A DNA stretch of 64,000 nt from Argentina anserina (taxonomy: Eukaryota > Streptophyta > Magnoliopsida > Rosales > Rosaceae): positions 20,398,001 to 20,462,000 of the forward strand of contig NC_065877.1 of assembly GCF_933775445.1 (NCBI RefSeq), given 5' to 3'. This document shows, in pieces, positions 51,462-62,894 of this stretch (position 1 is the first letter of the stretch; the number at the start of each line of letters is the position of its first letter). Both the position numbers and the translations under genes were made by a program. The notes under the pieces were generated by a model. The model did no database searches and had not been told where the DNA came from. It saw only the letters and a program-made list of their open reading frames with translations.

Positions 51462-52126
51462 ACACGCACACTTAAGGGGACGAGCACGGCAACTATGTCA
51501 AGTTTACAAGAGTTAGTTCTTTACGTTTACAAAATTTCATACAATTCACAATTTCTTTTTGCTATTTCAATGATCGAACGATCGATTGATTCTAAGTTGT
51601 AAATCAAGGTGGACGTGCGGCCTAAGTATGGATGCCTAGACACAAGATCAAGTCTTTGTTTCAGAAGGCCTTTAGCTCAATCAGAGATAGTGAACATGGT
51701 AGGACTCATTTGTTGAACTACGGAGAGCGAACTCCCTATCGACTCCATCACCGAGATGTATGTCAGTCAGTAGTTCTCTGAGATCCAATTTTGGTCCCAT
51801 GCACCAGAGTAATAAAAGAGCGTGCCCCTTACTCAGCTGGACTTAACCTCATGTGTTAGACAAATCTCCAAGTGTTAATAAAAGCCGCCCTCGACCTCAT
51901 GCAAACTCGAGAGCTAGCATGAAGGGTTAAGGCTAATATTAACAAAAGGGACTTTACCTATTCCGTTCGATTTACAACCTACAACAATCATTCACTCAAG
52001 CACCAAAACAACAACCTAAAATACATTACTATATGTTACACGAAATAAGAATAAGAATAAGAATATACAAATGTACAATATACACAATGAATTCGTAGTA
52101 AAAGTTAGGGATCCATCTCTAATGGA
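51462..52126 (-). other. 5' untranslated leader of the Athila element
   Basis: About 665 bp between primer site and gag with no coding sequence. It includes gaaggcctttagctcaatca and a gtggacgtgcggcctaagta phrase, both conserved in the older relative at 57150-57520. Confidence 0.7.
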
Positions 52127-52144
52127 TCCCCGGCAACGGCGCCA
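52127..52144 (-). promoter_or_regulatory. Primer binding site, tRNA-Asp
   Basis: TGGCGCCGTTGCCGGGGA on the minus strand, two bases from the 5' LTR, is complementary to the 3' end of plant tRNA-Asp, the usual Athila primer. Confidence 0.9.
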
Positions 52145-52146
52145 TT

Positions 52147-53771
52147 TGATGAGTGCTCGATTACTCGACATCAATATTTAACCCTGAACACGTCATAGTA
52201 GTATAAAGCAAGAGGGTATCGTTCACAAACCGGGGATCCAGCCAGGGCTTAGGATCACAATACTTACACGAATTCATAAAGGTTTTAAGGTTTGATATAG
52301 ATTTTGGATTGAATCATAAAAACAGTAAATAAAACCTAAACTAATATATACAAGTGATCAACCAACCAACACATAAACAATCACCAAAACAATTCATACA
52401 GAGGGAATCGAACTAAGTTCTACAACTTCTTATTGAATCATGCCGAGACATATATTGAGCAACCATGGATGGATCATGCATTTAGGGTTCTAAGCAGTAA
52501 CCTAAACACATAGACACTTAACACATTCGATCAAAACCAAGCAGCCATAATCGAAATTCTAACATGTTCATCTTAATCATGTAATTCCAAAGCCATGCAC
52601 ATTGAATTCATCAAGTATGTCACTTACTTAACCAACAACCATGCAATTCGAAAATCACATAAACAAGAATAAACATGTTCTTAGCATAAGTCTTTAATCC
52701 AACAACCTAAATATCATGCTACAAGCATAGTCATAACACATAGGCATCGAAAATTGTTCATACACACATTCGGCAGAAACCAAAAACAGAAATTCATAAA
52801 ACCAAAACAATTTTCGAATCCTCTATATAAATTGAATCAAGTAGCTATTTCATAGACAAAATTGATACAAGATTACTCTAAACAAATCGCAAGCTTCATC
52901 CAAGCACAAGAATAAAACCAAAACCGAAATTAAACAAGAGTGAATCATGGTTACACTTTATAAATCAAGCAATCCACAAGTGTAGCCGAGACTTCTATGG
53001 ATGAAACCTTCTTCACAAGCGTGTTTGAAGGCTATTGATAGGTGGGGAATGATGGAATCGGTTTTAGGATTTCTTGGAATGGTGAAGGATGAATTCGGCA
53101 GAGCTATGGCTGTGTTTGTGTATAGGGCTGATGATGTTTCTGAATGGAGAGGCCGGCCTCTATATATAGAGGTTTAGGAAGCCTTCTTGCCGTGCCATAA
53201 GGAGATAGAATCCAATTGGGAAACTGAAATCCTCTTTGTTATGGATTTGATTTATGTACTCCATATCCAACTTGATGTAGGAAACCAAGTTCAATAGGGA
53301 GATCACTTTAAGGGCTGCACGGCTAAGGGCTGCACGGCAATCTCAAGTTCAATAGGGAGATCACTTTAAGGGCTGCACGGCAATCTCTTGGTCCAACTAG
53401 GAATAGCTAGGCCGGCCTCCTCTTCTCCTTCTTTAACTCGAATATGATTTCCTTGTTCAACTAGGAATGCAACTCGGCAACTCTCCTTTCTTTCCAAATA
53501 TGATTTGTCTTTCCTGAAAAGAAATCGTCGATTAAGGAATAGGAAAGAATGAAAATAGGAAAGTAGAGTCCTAGTCGAGTAAGGAATCCTAGCTCAATCA
53601 GGAGTTCTAACACTTAGCACAATTTCATCATCAAATCATCTCAATTCGAAATAGCTCTACCTATAGCATACATATGACAAATATGAACTTAAAAACAACT
53701 AAATAAGAAGTAACAAAGCATAAGAATAGGGCATATATACATTAAGAACGTCACACTTTGTGCTCCTATCA
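52147..53771 (-). repeat. 5' LTR of the Athila element
   Basis: 1625 bp, nearly identical to the 3' LTR. The extra 58 bp come from a duplication around 53300-53385, where ggctgcacgg and tcaatagggagatcacttt recur. Confidence 0.95.
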
Positions 53772-54737
53772 GTGTTTTGGTAGAGTTTTGGCTCTTGAAT
53801 TCTAAGGAGAAGTGATCATTTTTCTTTGAGAATGTTGTGCTATTTATAGAAGAGTTTTGGCTCTTTGAATATTATAGCTTGAACTTTTTCTCCTCAATTT
53901 CTTTCACTTATTTTTGTCATTGGTGGGTGCAATCTCCTTTGATCAATTCCTTATTTTCCTCCTTTAATTTGGTTGCCTCTTTCTTTCTCTCTTGCATTAT
54001 CTCTTTTTATTTGCTTAATCCCTCATTTATCTCTTCATTTTTCTTTCACTTATTTTTGTCATTGGTGGGTGCAATCTCCTTTGATAATTTTTTTTTCTCA
54101 TTTTTAGGTGTCTCATTCTTTCTCTCTTGCATTATCTCTTTTTATTTACTTAATTCCTCATTTATATCTTCCTTTTTCTTTCACTAATTTGTTTTCATTG
54201 GTGGGTGCAATCTCCTTAATAAATTCTTTCTTTTTCTTTTTTTTAGGTGTCTCATTCTTTCTTTATTTTCCTCCTTTGCTTTTTTTCTCTATTTTTTCTT
54301 CATTCTAGCTACACAATCTCATCTTTAAAATTTGAAAATAATAAAAGACAAGTAAGTTACGGAGTAGGAAAGTAAGATAAGGAAAATTACGGAATAAGAC
54401 TTTCAGTTCAAGTAGGATTTTCCCAAATTGTACGTTTCCTAGTTTGAAAAGGATTTTTAATACAAGTAGGATTCTCAATATATCACAAATGTTATAGAAA
54501 TGCCGATTAATTAAGACTCTTAATTTAACTAGATTTCCTAGTTACACAAGGAATCCTACTGTAAATAGGACTCTCGACAATTTATGTGTTTTCAACTTGT
54601 TTTAACACCAAAATGCAACCAACGCCACGATAGACTTTTAGCTCGACTAAATGACTCAATACTACAATAATAAGAGCTAAGCAATGTATAACTAGAGGTA
54701 AAAAATGTTAAGGACATCGCACAAAGTGCTCCTATCA
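53772..54737 (-). mobile_element. Remaining half of the older LTR, with T-rich tandem repeats
   Basis: Continues the LTR cut at 42425, first repeating gtgtt. 53898-54290 holds about three imperfect copies (142 and 135 bp periods) of a pyrimidine-rich unit with tttctttcact and tcattggtgggtgcaatctcc. Open frames here are low-complexity Phe/Ser/Leu chance frames. Confidence 0.7.
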
Positions 54738-57528
54738 AATACCCTACATTTGGCTTTTGCTAGTCCCTTAGCAAAACAAAAACTCTATAAAAACATTATT
54801 TCCCCTAAATGATTGTTTCAAAATCTCATAACACATAGCTTTCAAGTTTAAGCATTTGAATGTAAGCAGATAAATTTCAAGCTTCATAAACATGCTTCAT
54901 GGTATGAATAAGTCAGAAATGAAACAATAAGCACTTAACATGTTTAGTCAATCCAATCCTCCTCGTAAGGCATACTCTATTCTTTTCACTCAAATTCATG
55001 GCTATAATTCACACATAAGTATATGCAAGAGAATAGATAGTAAGACAACAAATAACTTGCATATTTTTATCAAATGAAAGCACTTTGTGAATATCTTTTG
55101 GAAAACCTCATTTAACAACTAAGTGCACAAATGGACCAAAACCATATGCTCAACTTTTGTGAATATCTCTACAGACCAAGATTTGCTCATTTTAAGAATT
55201 ATTAGGATCATTGTACAATGTTAGTGTTTAGGCTTTAGCTAAAGGCATGGATATTAAGGAATTACAAAGGTCATCATATAGGCTTAGCAGAGTAAACATC
55301 ACCTTTATGATACCAAACATCATCAATGGTCAAATATTAATAAGTTGAGCCAAATCATCATTTTATACATAAAGTGAAAATGGACAAAGGTCAATTTAAC
55401 GTTTTAGATCTTCAATTACAACTCAAGTCCAAATCACAAACAAAAGAGAATATAACATTTTTTTCTCATTTTTTTTAATTTCTTCATTTTTTTCGTCACT
55501 ATGCTTAAAAGCTTTTAATCTTTTTCATATGTCTTTCATCCCACACTTATTTCATACATTATCTCAAAAAAAGTTCTGCCAAGTCTATAAGACAAGGTAA
55601 AAGTTATTGTACTAAGCATGAAGATAATATATGTAATGAAGAAAAAGCTCAATGTAGGCTCAAATGAGATTCAACTAAGAAGTCCCAAACAAGACACATA
55701 TGTACATGGTTGTTTGGCAAAATTGGTGGTATTCCTAGAAATGATCCATAAATCCCTTTCAAAGTCAGAGCATTTTATGACTTAAAAGTTTCAACAATCA
55801 CAAAAGCGAGTTATAGTAAATTCTAGAGTTCATAAAAAACTATGAGACATAGTTATTAAATATGCAAAGAATAATGAGGTTTAAAAAGAATTACGAAATT
55901 TCTTATTATATCTCATGAAGAAAGTACATATAGGCTCAAAAACTCATAAGTTGTTATAACCAAACATGTATGCCATATTATAATCAATCTATATCTCACA
56001 TGTTCATTTCAAATCCACATTATCAATGAAACAAACAATTTAATGCTTATGGAATGCAAAACCATCATCTATGCATTTAGAGACATAATCATCATAGACT
56101 TAAGGGGCATCCTAAGACTCGGATGACTCAATAAAGCAAACACATCTTTTAACTTTTTTTTGTTTTGTTTTTTTTAACAGAAACAAACAAACACAAAACA
56201 GACTTGTAAATCTACCCAACACTTAGAAAATTACATTGTCTTCAATGTAAGCTCAAAAGTAAGAATGCAATTCCTAAGCATAAAACAAGTTCACAAATCT
56301 AAATATATATAATTCAACCATAAAAGTGAAGGGATTAGAAAAATTCAAACTCCCGTAGACGACTCTTCCACTGGTACAGTTGAAAATGAGTTGTCTCCCA
56401 TGCAGCACTTAACTTTTATAGTCCTTTAAAGTGTGTTAGAATTGTACACCTCCAAATTCCACTTCTTTTCAAGTTTTAGGCAACGCCAATTGGAATTGTA
56501 CACTTTGAAATTTGTGTCTCCTTGCTATATCAAAACTCAAAGCATGCTCACTCCACTCTTAGACTGCATCACATCGAAAGAAAGATAATTAGAAAACTAG
56601 AGATAGAATCTCAAAGAATAAGTTAGTAAAATGTTAATGATTAAGTAAAAGTTAATATGAGTTAGATTAATTGCAAATCATGCATCAAAGTTAGAGTGTG
56701 GTGGAACTCCACTTCTTGTAACACTTGTTGTCCTTCCCAAGCCATTGAGAGCTTCAATCAACTGTTAACAATAGAATTCTCCAACTCTTTTTTTAAAAGT
56801 TATAACTAACAAATAACCTATACAAAGACATACAAAATTTTAGTGGTCAAGTATAAAATGAAATAAAAGAAATGTTAGTAGTTGTATAAAGAATGAAATA
56901 CAAATATAAGCAAATAATGACTAAACCTTTTTTTTAACAATGTGTAAGAATATCCTAAAATCTAATTGCTTTTATTCACAAAGTCCTAATATTTAAGGTA
57001 TGTGGAGCAGAGGAGCCTACAGTGCAATGAACTGAAACTGCCCCATGTAGGGTCATATTTTATCTGATATACCTTAAAAATTAAGGTATCATTTCCTTTT
57101 GAAGCTATATATATATATTTATTTATTTATACAAAGTTAATTTCTAAGTTATAAAGCAAGGTGGACATGCGGCCTAAGTATGTTGTCTAGAAAAAAACTC
57201 ATTCTTTTGTTTCAGAAGGCTAGATAGCTAGATTCAGAGATAGTCGCAAGACATGACTCATTTATTGGACACCACGGAGGCTACACCATTGAAAGGATGT
57301 TTCCACTATCGACTTCATCACCGAGATATATGTCAGTCTATGGGCCTCTGAGATCCAATTTTGTAATCCTTGAACCAGGGTAATGAAAATAGCATGCCCC
57401 TTACTCAGCTCGGAATACATTTTTGTGTTAGACTGCTCGCAAAGTGTTAATAAAAGCCGCTCTCGACCCCAAGCAACCTTAGCAAGGTACAAATGGAGGG
57501 TTAAGGCTAATATTAACAAAATGGATCC
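54738..57528 (-). mobile_element. Internal remnant of the older Athila-like element
   Basis: Similar in order to the 3' and 5' non-coding internal parts of the young Athila element, with nothing recognisable from gag or pol between about 56420 and 57130. A degenerate polypurine region (aaataccctacatttggc) follows the LTR end. Confidence 0.6.
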
Positions 57529-58105
57529 TGTAAATGTCATTGTAAGTATAGAATAAACAGTGATCGTTCAGTCCCGGGAATTGAATGGAACTCTAAATTT
57601 TCTGTGTTAACAAATAATGAAGGGTTTGAGATTGATTATTAACTACTAAAATAAAACCTAAATTACAATTTACATGATCGAGTTCTCTTTACCAAACTAA
57701 ACCAAATTCACCAATGCACCACATAATTATAAGTTTGGTTCTATCATGCATTATAATTCATCTGATTACATACTTTTAGACACCAATACAATTAGAACCT
57801 TAGGGGAACATCTAATCATGCAAGATTTCTATTGACATTTAGATTGACTTAGAGCCTTACCTAAATTGGTTTAACAACACTTAGGGTATAAATCAAACAA
57901 GATTACATTGAAGTACCACATCTTAGTTGGAGACATGCTTCCCGGACATAATTGTACTACTTTGCTAAAACAGTCATAACTCACTCAATACGACATATAT
58001 AAACAAATGGTTGGTGTCCCTGGAAAGTTAGACACACTAAGAGCTAAGAAAAGTACAACTCGAGATAAACACATGTTAAAAACGTCGCACAAAATGCTCA
58101 TATCA
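57529..58105 (-). repeat. Shortened right LTR of the older element, rearranged
   Basis: 57529-57940 matches 41483-41900. The next block (57952-58040) instead matches 41138-41240, and 58042-58105 matches the LTR end near 54666-54737. The middle of the LTR is lost and a foreign block sits in its place. Confidence 0.6.
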
Positions 58106-58839
58106 ACCAGGACATACGTTGATGTTGTTGGAGCTGCTGGCGGTGTTGGTGTGGATAGGATTTGTGTTGATTCACTAAGTGTAGAACTAAACCCATGTCA
58201 AAAAAACATTTAAGGTCCCTCGGGCACTCTCATATCTGCATCAAGATCCCTTTACAGATATGTTGTGACCACTATCATATGATGTGACCACTATCATATG
58301 CTGCAAATTAATTTTCATGGACACTACTATTGATCAAGTAGCGGAAATCAATTATGTACATAACAAGATAATATAACTCATCGTGGTCAATACTAGGATA
58401 ATGAGACAATCTTTGTGGCATAAGTCTTGCAAATGTCGCATGACCTCATCTTTCTCATTACACTTAAGAACAATGACTAACATAACAAGTCTAGTTCAGC
58501 CTATTGATTCTTTCCACTTCGGCAAAGTTCTAAACATTGATTTTTTACAACAAAAGAAGAGCATAAGCGAATACATCATCAATCATGGGAGATCAATCTA
58601 TTGAACACACACGCACGCTTATATTATCTATTTGAGAAATTTATTTTGTTCTCAAACATTAATAAAAGGAATATGTAGCGTCCCACATAAACTTAGTTGA
58701 TACACATGTTCAGAGAATATCTCTTGATGATGGGTGAACTATTTGTGCATTCGCACCTCTTTTCTTTCTGGTTTTTTAATTCTAGAGAATAATGGTATCC
58801 CCCTCATCTAGGTAGGAGCCAAGACCAAAACTATAACCC
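58106..58839. other. Degraded repeat DNA, not identified
   Basis: No gene recognised. A short tandem duplication tgtgaccactatcatatg occurs at about 58264-58300. It may belong to the copia remnant that follows. Confidence 0.35.
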
Positions 58840-59910
58840 TTACTAGTCAATCTTTGCATTTTCCGCCCTTATTTTGTGGTGCAATACCACGGGCGCCAAC
58901 AACACTATAGCATATAATGGTGCCATCGCCGGCTTCCTTCCTACTGTCAGGGATTGTGCCAACGGTACTAGGACTAGGTCATATGAAATTCTCCCATATT
59001 CTGAGAGTTCCAAGCTTACAGACATATCACAACATTTATGTGCGATCTCATCACTTTCACAATATCGGTAAAGTCATTGAGCATTGAATCTTTGACTTTC
59101 TAGAGGACGATAATGCGTTGCACTTATTGCTTACCGAGAGCAGTGCGGAATCTTAATGAGACATAGTGCCACACCATGTCAATTCCTGGCGTTAAAACCA
59201 GAATTGGAGCATTCCATATCTCCCCTTAATGACGGGAAGTATGTCTCATCAAAGTGACTGCTTGCGGATATTGCTGGATAGAGATCCACGGTTGTAGATT
59301 GAAAATACTAGACAAGTGTTAGTGATTCATAAATCATAACAAACCAAATACTTAATCGTTTCATGTAAACCCATCTGAGATACTAAAATAGAGGCACATA
59401 AGCAACTTAACTAAATAGGTGTTAGTGAAAAGAATGCACTAAACGCTTGGTGAGTTGTGGGTCTAAGACGAATAAGTGTCGCTGCATAAAACATCATTAC
59501 ATATCCCCATGCAAAGAACGGTAGGTTAGTACCCATAACCAAGTTTGAGCTCTACTGGATCGTACTGTGAATGAACATGAGGAATTATATGTTCAATGAC
59601 GATCCCAATAGACATGCAAAATGAAATCATCATAAGTCTTGGAGGTAAACTCTCCAACAGTATCTAATCAAAAAAGATTAGAGAGGATGGAATGGTGGTG
59701 AACCCTTAGTAATGATGATCATAGCTAAAAACTTAACAAATGCAGCATTCCATGTGGATAGCAAAGCGACGTGTGACCAACGCGTCAATGCTCTTAACTT
59801 ATACCATAAAAATACCGAAAAATGTCTGTATTTGGTTGGATTGGGTCCACTAATGTTACCTTAAATACTTTGTAAGAATATGCTCAATTATAGTCTTCAC
59901 ATGAGAAGAA
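58840..59910 (-). pseudogene. Degraded Ty1/copia integrase region
   Basis: On the minus strand, broken frames read in order like a copia integrase core: RWSHVALLSTW (about 59755), KLLAMIIITKG, GEFTSKTYDDF (about 59640), WGYVMMFYAATLIRLRPT (about 59490) and FDETYFPSLRGD (about 59235). Many stops and shifts show an old copy. No LTRs were found. Confidence 0.65.
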
Positions 59911-60464
59911 TGACAATAAGAGTCATCAATTAAGCAGGTTTGTCAAGAGGGGCTGCAGGGTTACGGGGCTATAGGGGATGCAGGGCAGCCCCAGGCTACA
60001 GAGTCGTGCAAGGCAGCTGCGGGGCAGGCAGTAGGGTTACGTACAACCCATTTTTAGAATTTTTGACAAAAATATTCCTCTCCATTCTCAACATAAGTAT
60101 TCATATGAAAATTATTGGAATGTATGGTCTTTAAAACTTAGCAAGGCACGAAGATATAAAACACAATCTCCGCACGAGATCCGTAAAACAACTACGTGCA
60201 CCATAGGACTGTGTGGGTGGTTACACAATTAGCAAGACACTCAAAATCACGGCGGGACGTTCTCAAAATAAAATTAAGAGAGCCAACGACACGGTGAACT
60301 TCTCTAGACAATACATCGTAGAATATTGTAAGAGGTGGGATTGAAACAAAGTGCAATCCAATCGAGTGTATCACATGGCAATATAACTACATTCTTCAAC
60401 ATAAGAGTTAGAAAAACATGGTATTGGAGCAGCTGAATACCAAACAACTAGGGTGGTAAGAACC
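59911..60464. other. Copia-associated or unclassified DNA
   Basis: Includes a short G-rich stretch (59945-60045). No secure gene. It probably continues the copia remnant upstream of its integrase. Confidence 0.3.
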
Positions 60465-60812
60465 TGTAATACCGCGAAATTTAGTATTACTATTTAGTAC
60501 TCTAAGGTTATATTAACTTAGAATTAATTCAATTTTTCTTCTAATATTACTCTTTAGAAACCAATGATGCTAAGGTTCATACTTTGAAAGATAGAAAATT
60601 TCTTTGTGTACGTATTAGACCACGATTGAAATACGTTAGCTCATATTCTTGCGTATACTCGATACTTTGTAATCGAGTTTTAAGACTAATACTAATAGTA
60701 TTATCTTTTATGCATTATATTAGTGTTAGATAGTGCAAATATATTGAAAACCTTATGAAACAAATATATTAAATTTTATTACTTTTTAGAATAACACATA
60801 TAAATGTGTTTG

Positions 60813-60847
<35 letters not shown>
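60813..60847. repeat. (TA)n microsatellite
   Basis: About 17 uninterrupted TA units within the solo LTR. Confidence 0.95.
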
Positions 60848-60849
<2 letters not shown>

Positions 60850-61170
60850 CCTTATGCCAATATGTTTTGAACCTAGCTAATTTATTTTTATGTTTTACTC
60901 CATCACTCTATTTTTTTTCTTTGCCAACAACCACACTAACTAGCTAGGTCATCACTTAATATTAATTATTGAGAATGGTAGGTGAGAATTGAAGTTTTGT
61001 GTTCCTTCTTGGCCTATTTATAGTTGTGAGCTGCCTCAAGTTTTCTTCACACTTCAAAATCAGAAATCATGCAAGTCTAGAGTTCCCTTAGTTGATAGAA
61101 AACTCAACCATCCAATGTTTCTCAAACTAAAATTTTAGCATTCACTCTTTCTCTCTTAAACAAGTTTCTT

Positions 61171-61294
61171 CTTTACTTAAGTAATCCAACTTTGGATTCA
61201 CATCAAAACCTTCATTTCACCTCTGAAACTTTCTTTACTAAAGTAATCCAACTTTGGATCCACATTAAAACCTTCATTTTACCTCTGAAACTTC
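61171..61294. repeat. 62-bp tandem duplication in the solo LTR
   Basis: Copies at 61171-61232 and 61233-61294 share agtaatccaactttgga and aaaaccttcat with a few substitutions. They end directly before the AAGGTAAGT motif. Confidence 0.85.
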
Positions 61295-62894
61295 AAGGTA
61301 AGTACATCTTACATCCTTATAATCTTTTGTCTTTTAAGATTTATCAAAGTGCATAGCTAAGGATAAAATGGAAAATACCATATTTTTGTAAGAGTTATAT
61401 TTTCGTATTTTATAACATTTGAGTTAGTCCAAGGTAACAATAGCATTAAATTCCTCATGAAAAATGCTTCAATTTAGGCTTTTGAATCACTCAAAAATGT
61501 TTATAAATGGAAAAGTTATGGCTAATCAAAGTTCGAGTTAATAAACTCACTGAAAATCTTTTGTAGCACTCACACCTTTAAAATTAAAGTATAAGACCTC
61601 TACTTTTAATCTGAAAAGTTTCAGAAGAAATGATAAAATTTTTGTTACAAATAGAATATGCAGACATCTAAGATCATAACTTGATGATCGGTTTCTACAC
61701 TGCTACTGTGTTTGAACTTTTTGGACTCAATGACTTTGAACTAAACTGTATGACTTATCCTATTGGATTCCTTACGAAAAATCCTTGAACATAGACTCCT
61801 CACTTGCCTAATTTGGACAATTATTGATTGAGTTATCGATACGGAAAGTTGACGGATTTTGACAATTTTATTTGAATGACAATTGCTACTGTAGACAAAG
61901 ATTTTCCTTATTATGGGAGAAATGACTACTAATCCTTTGACTACTTTCTACTATTATCTAATTACTTTTAATTTAAAGTACACTTTATTTACACATTTAC
62001 TTTTAAGTTTATTAACTTGTTTATTTCACACATACATTGAGTTATTGATAAGTATTTATATCTTGGTGTAAGATTATATATTTTTTTTAGTATTTAAATA
62101 TTGTCTTAATTACTAAACTTTGTGATATTCTATTGACGTTATTGAGTTGGAGGTGTGAAGCCGAGTGATTAGTACTATCTCGTGCTTAAGTGAATTGCTG
62201 GTAAAATTGTTTTGTACTTTGAGAGTCAGCCTTGGACCCTAGTCCCTACAGATAGTGTACTATTATACTCATAGGAGAATTGACCTTAAGTATACATACT
62301 TTGGTATTGGCCTCTTTATGCTGAGGCTTATCCGTATTTTGGGTAAACGTGAACCCTAATATGTGACTTTGTGATTAATTACCAGTTTTCTTGAAAATTC
62401 ACACAATTGATTGAATATATTGATGCTGATATGTATATCTATATGCATAAGTAAGAATTCGTGTGACCAAATACACCTGGTTTTTGGTACATTTTACTTG
62501 GTTGTTCATATTTTAATTTCTCATTAGCCAAATTATTATAAGAATGTATTATGTACTTTTGGGTCTGTGTTACTCATGATGCTACACATTCTTATTTTCA
62601 GGTAATGAGTAGATGCTTGGGGAATGGGATGAATCTACTAAATAAAATGATGGTTTTTCTTCAATTACTAGTTCAAGATAATAAATGCGAGACTCATGTA
62701 TCTTCGCTAAAATTCAGTATTTCTAAATCCGTTGTATTGTAAAATAACTCTGATTTTGTTTCCTAATAAAAGTATCATTCAAACATATATTTATGTCAGT
62801 TTTATTGAGGAAATTTTATTGGTTTTAAGGTCACACCTCTAATTCGGAAACCATATTTCCATATAATAGTGGTCTCGGATTTGGGCGCGTGACA

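Larger units (their letters stand above)
42426..53771 (-). mobile_element. Athila-type Ty3/gypsy retrotransposon, recent insertion
   Basis: 11,346 bp, transcribed on the minus strand: 5' LTR 52147-53771, primer site for tRNA-Asp, gag-pol 45813-51461 with one in-frame stop, 1.8 kb of non-coding 3' internal DNA, polypurine tract, 3' LTR 42426-43992. A perfect duplication GTGTT flanks it (42421-42425 and 53772-53776). By eye the LTRs differ by about two substitutions plus a 58-bp duplication in the 5' LTR, so insertion was very recent. The envelope-like frame of some Athila elements is absent. Confidence 0.93.
41483..58105 (-). mobile_element. Old Athila-like element without gag-pol, split by a younger Athila element
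   Basis: The left LTR is 41483-42425 plus 53777-54737 (starts TGTAAAATGTCAT, ends GTGCTCCTATCA), divided by the young Athila element. Internal DNA 54738-57528 parallels the non-coding ends of the young element: cttttgctagtcccttagcaaa near 54755 matches 44015, and aaggtggacatgcggcctaagta near 57158 matches 51608. Nothing corresponds to gag or pol. A shortened, rearranged right LTR copy is at 57529-58105. The outer ends have no clear target duplication, so they are approximate. Confidence 0.65.
60465..62894 (+). mobile_element. Solo LTR of a gypsy-like element
   Basis: 2430 bp, starting TGTAATACCGCG and ending GGGCGCGTGACA. Flanks gaacc (60460-60464) and aaacc (62895-62899) form a 5-bp duplication with one mismatch. 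The TATA box tatttatag is at 61015-61023, and a splice-donor-like AAGGTAAGT follows at 61295. No internal domain is adjacent. Confidence 0.82.

Noticed and set aside
53837..54308. Two open frames with membrane-like Phe/Leu/Ser runs
   Set aside because: They are translations of T-rich tandem repeats within an LTR, repeated with the repeat unit.
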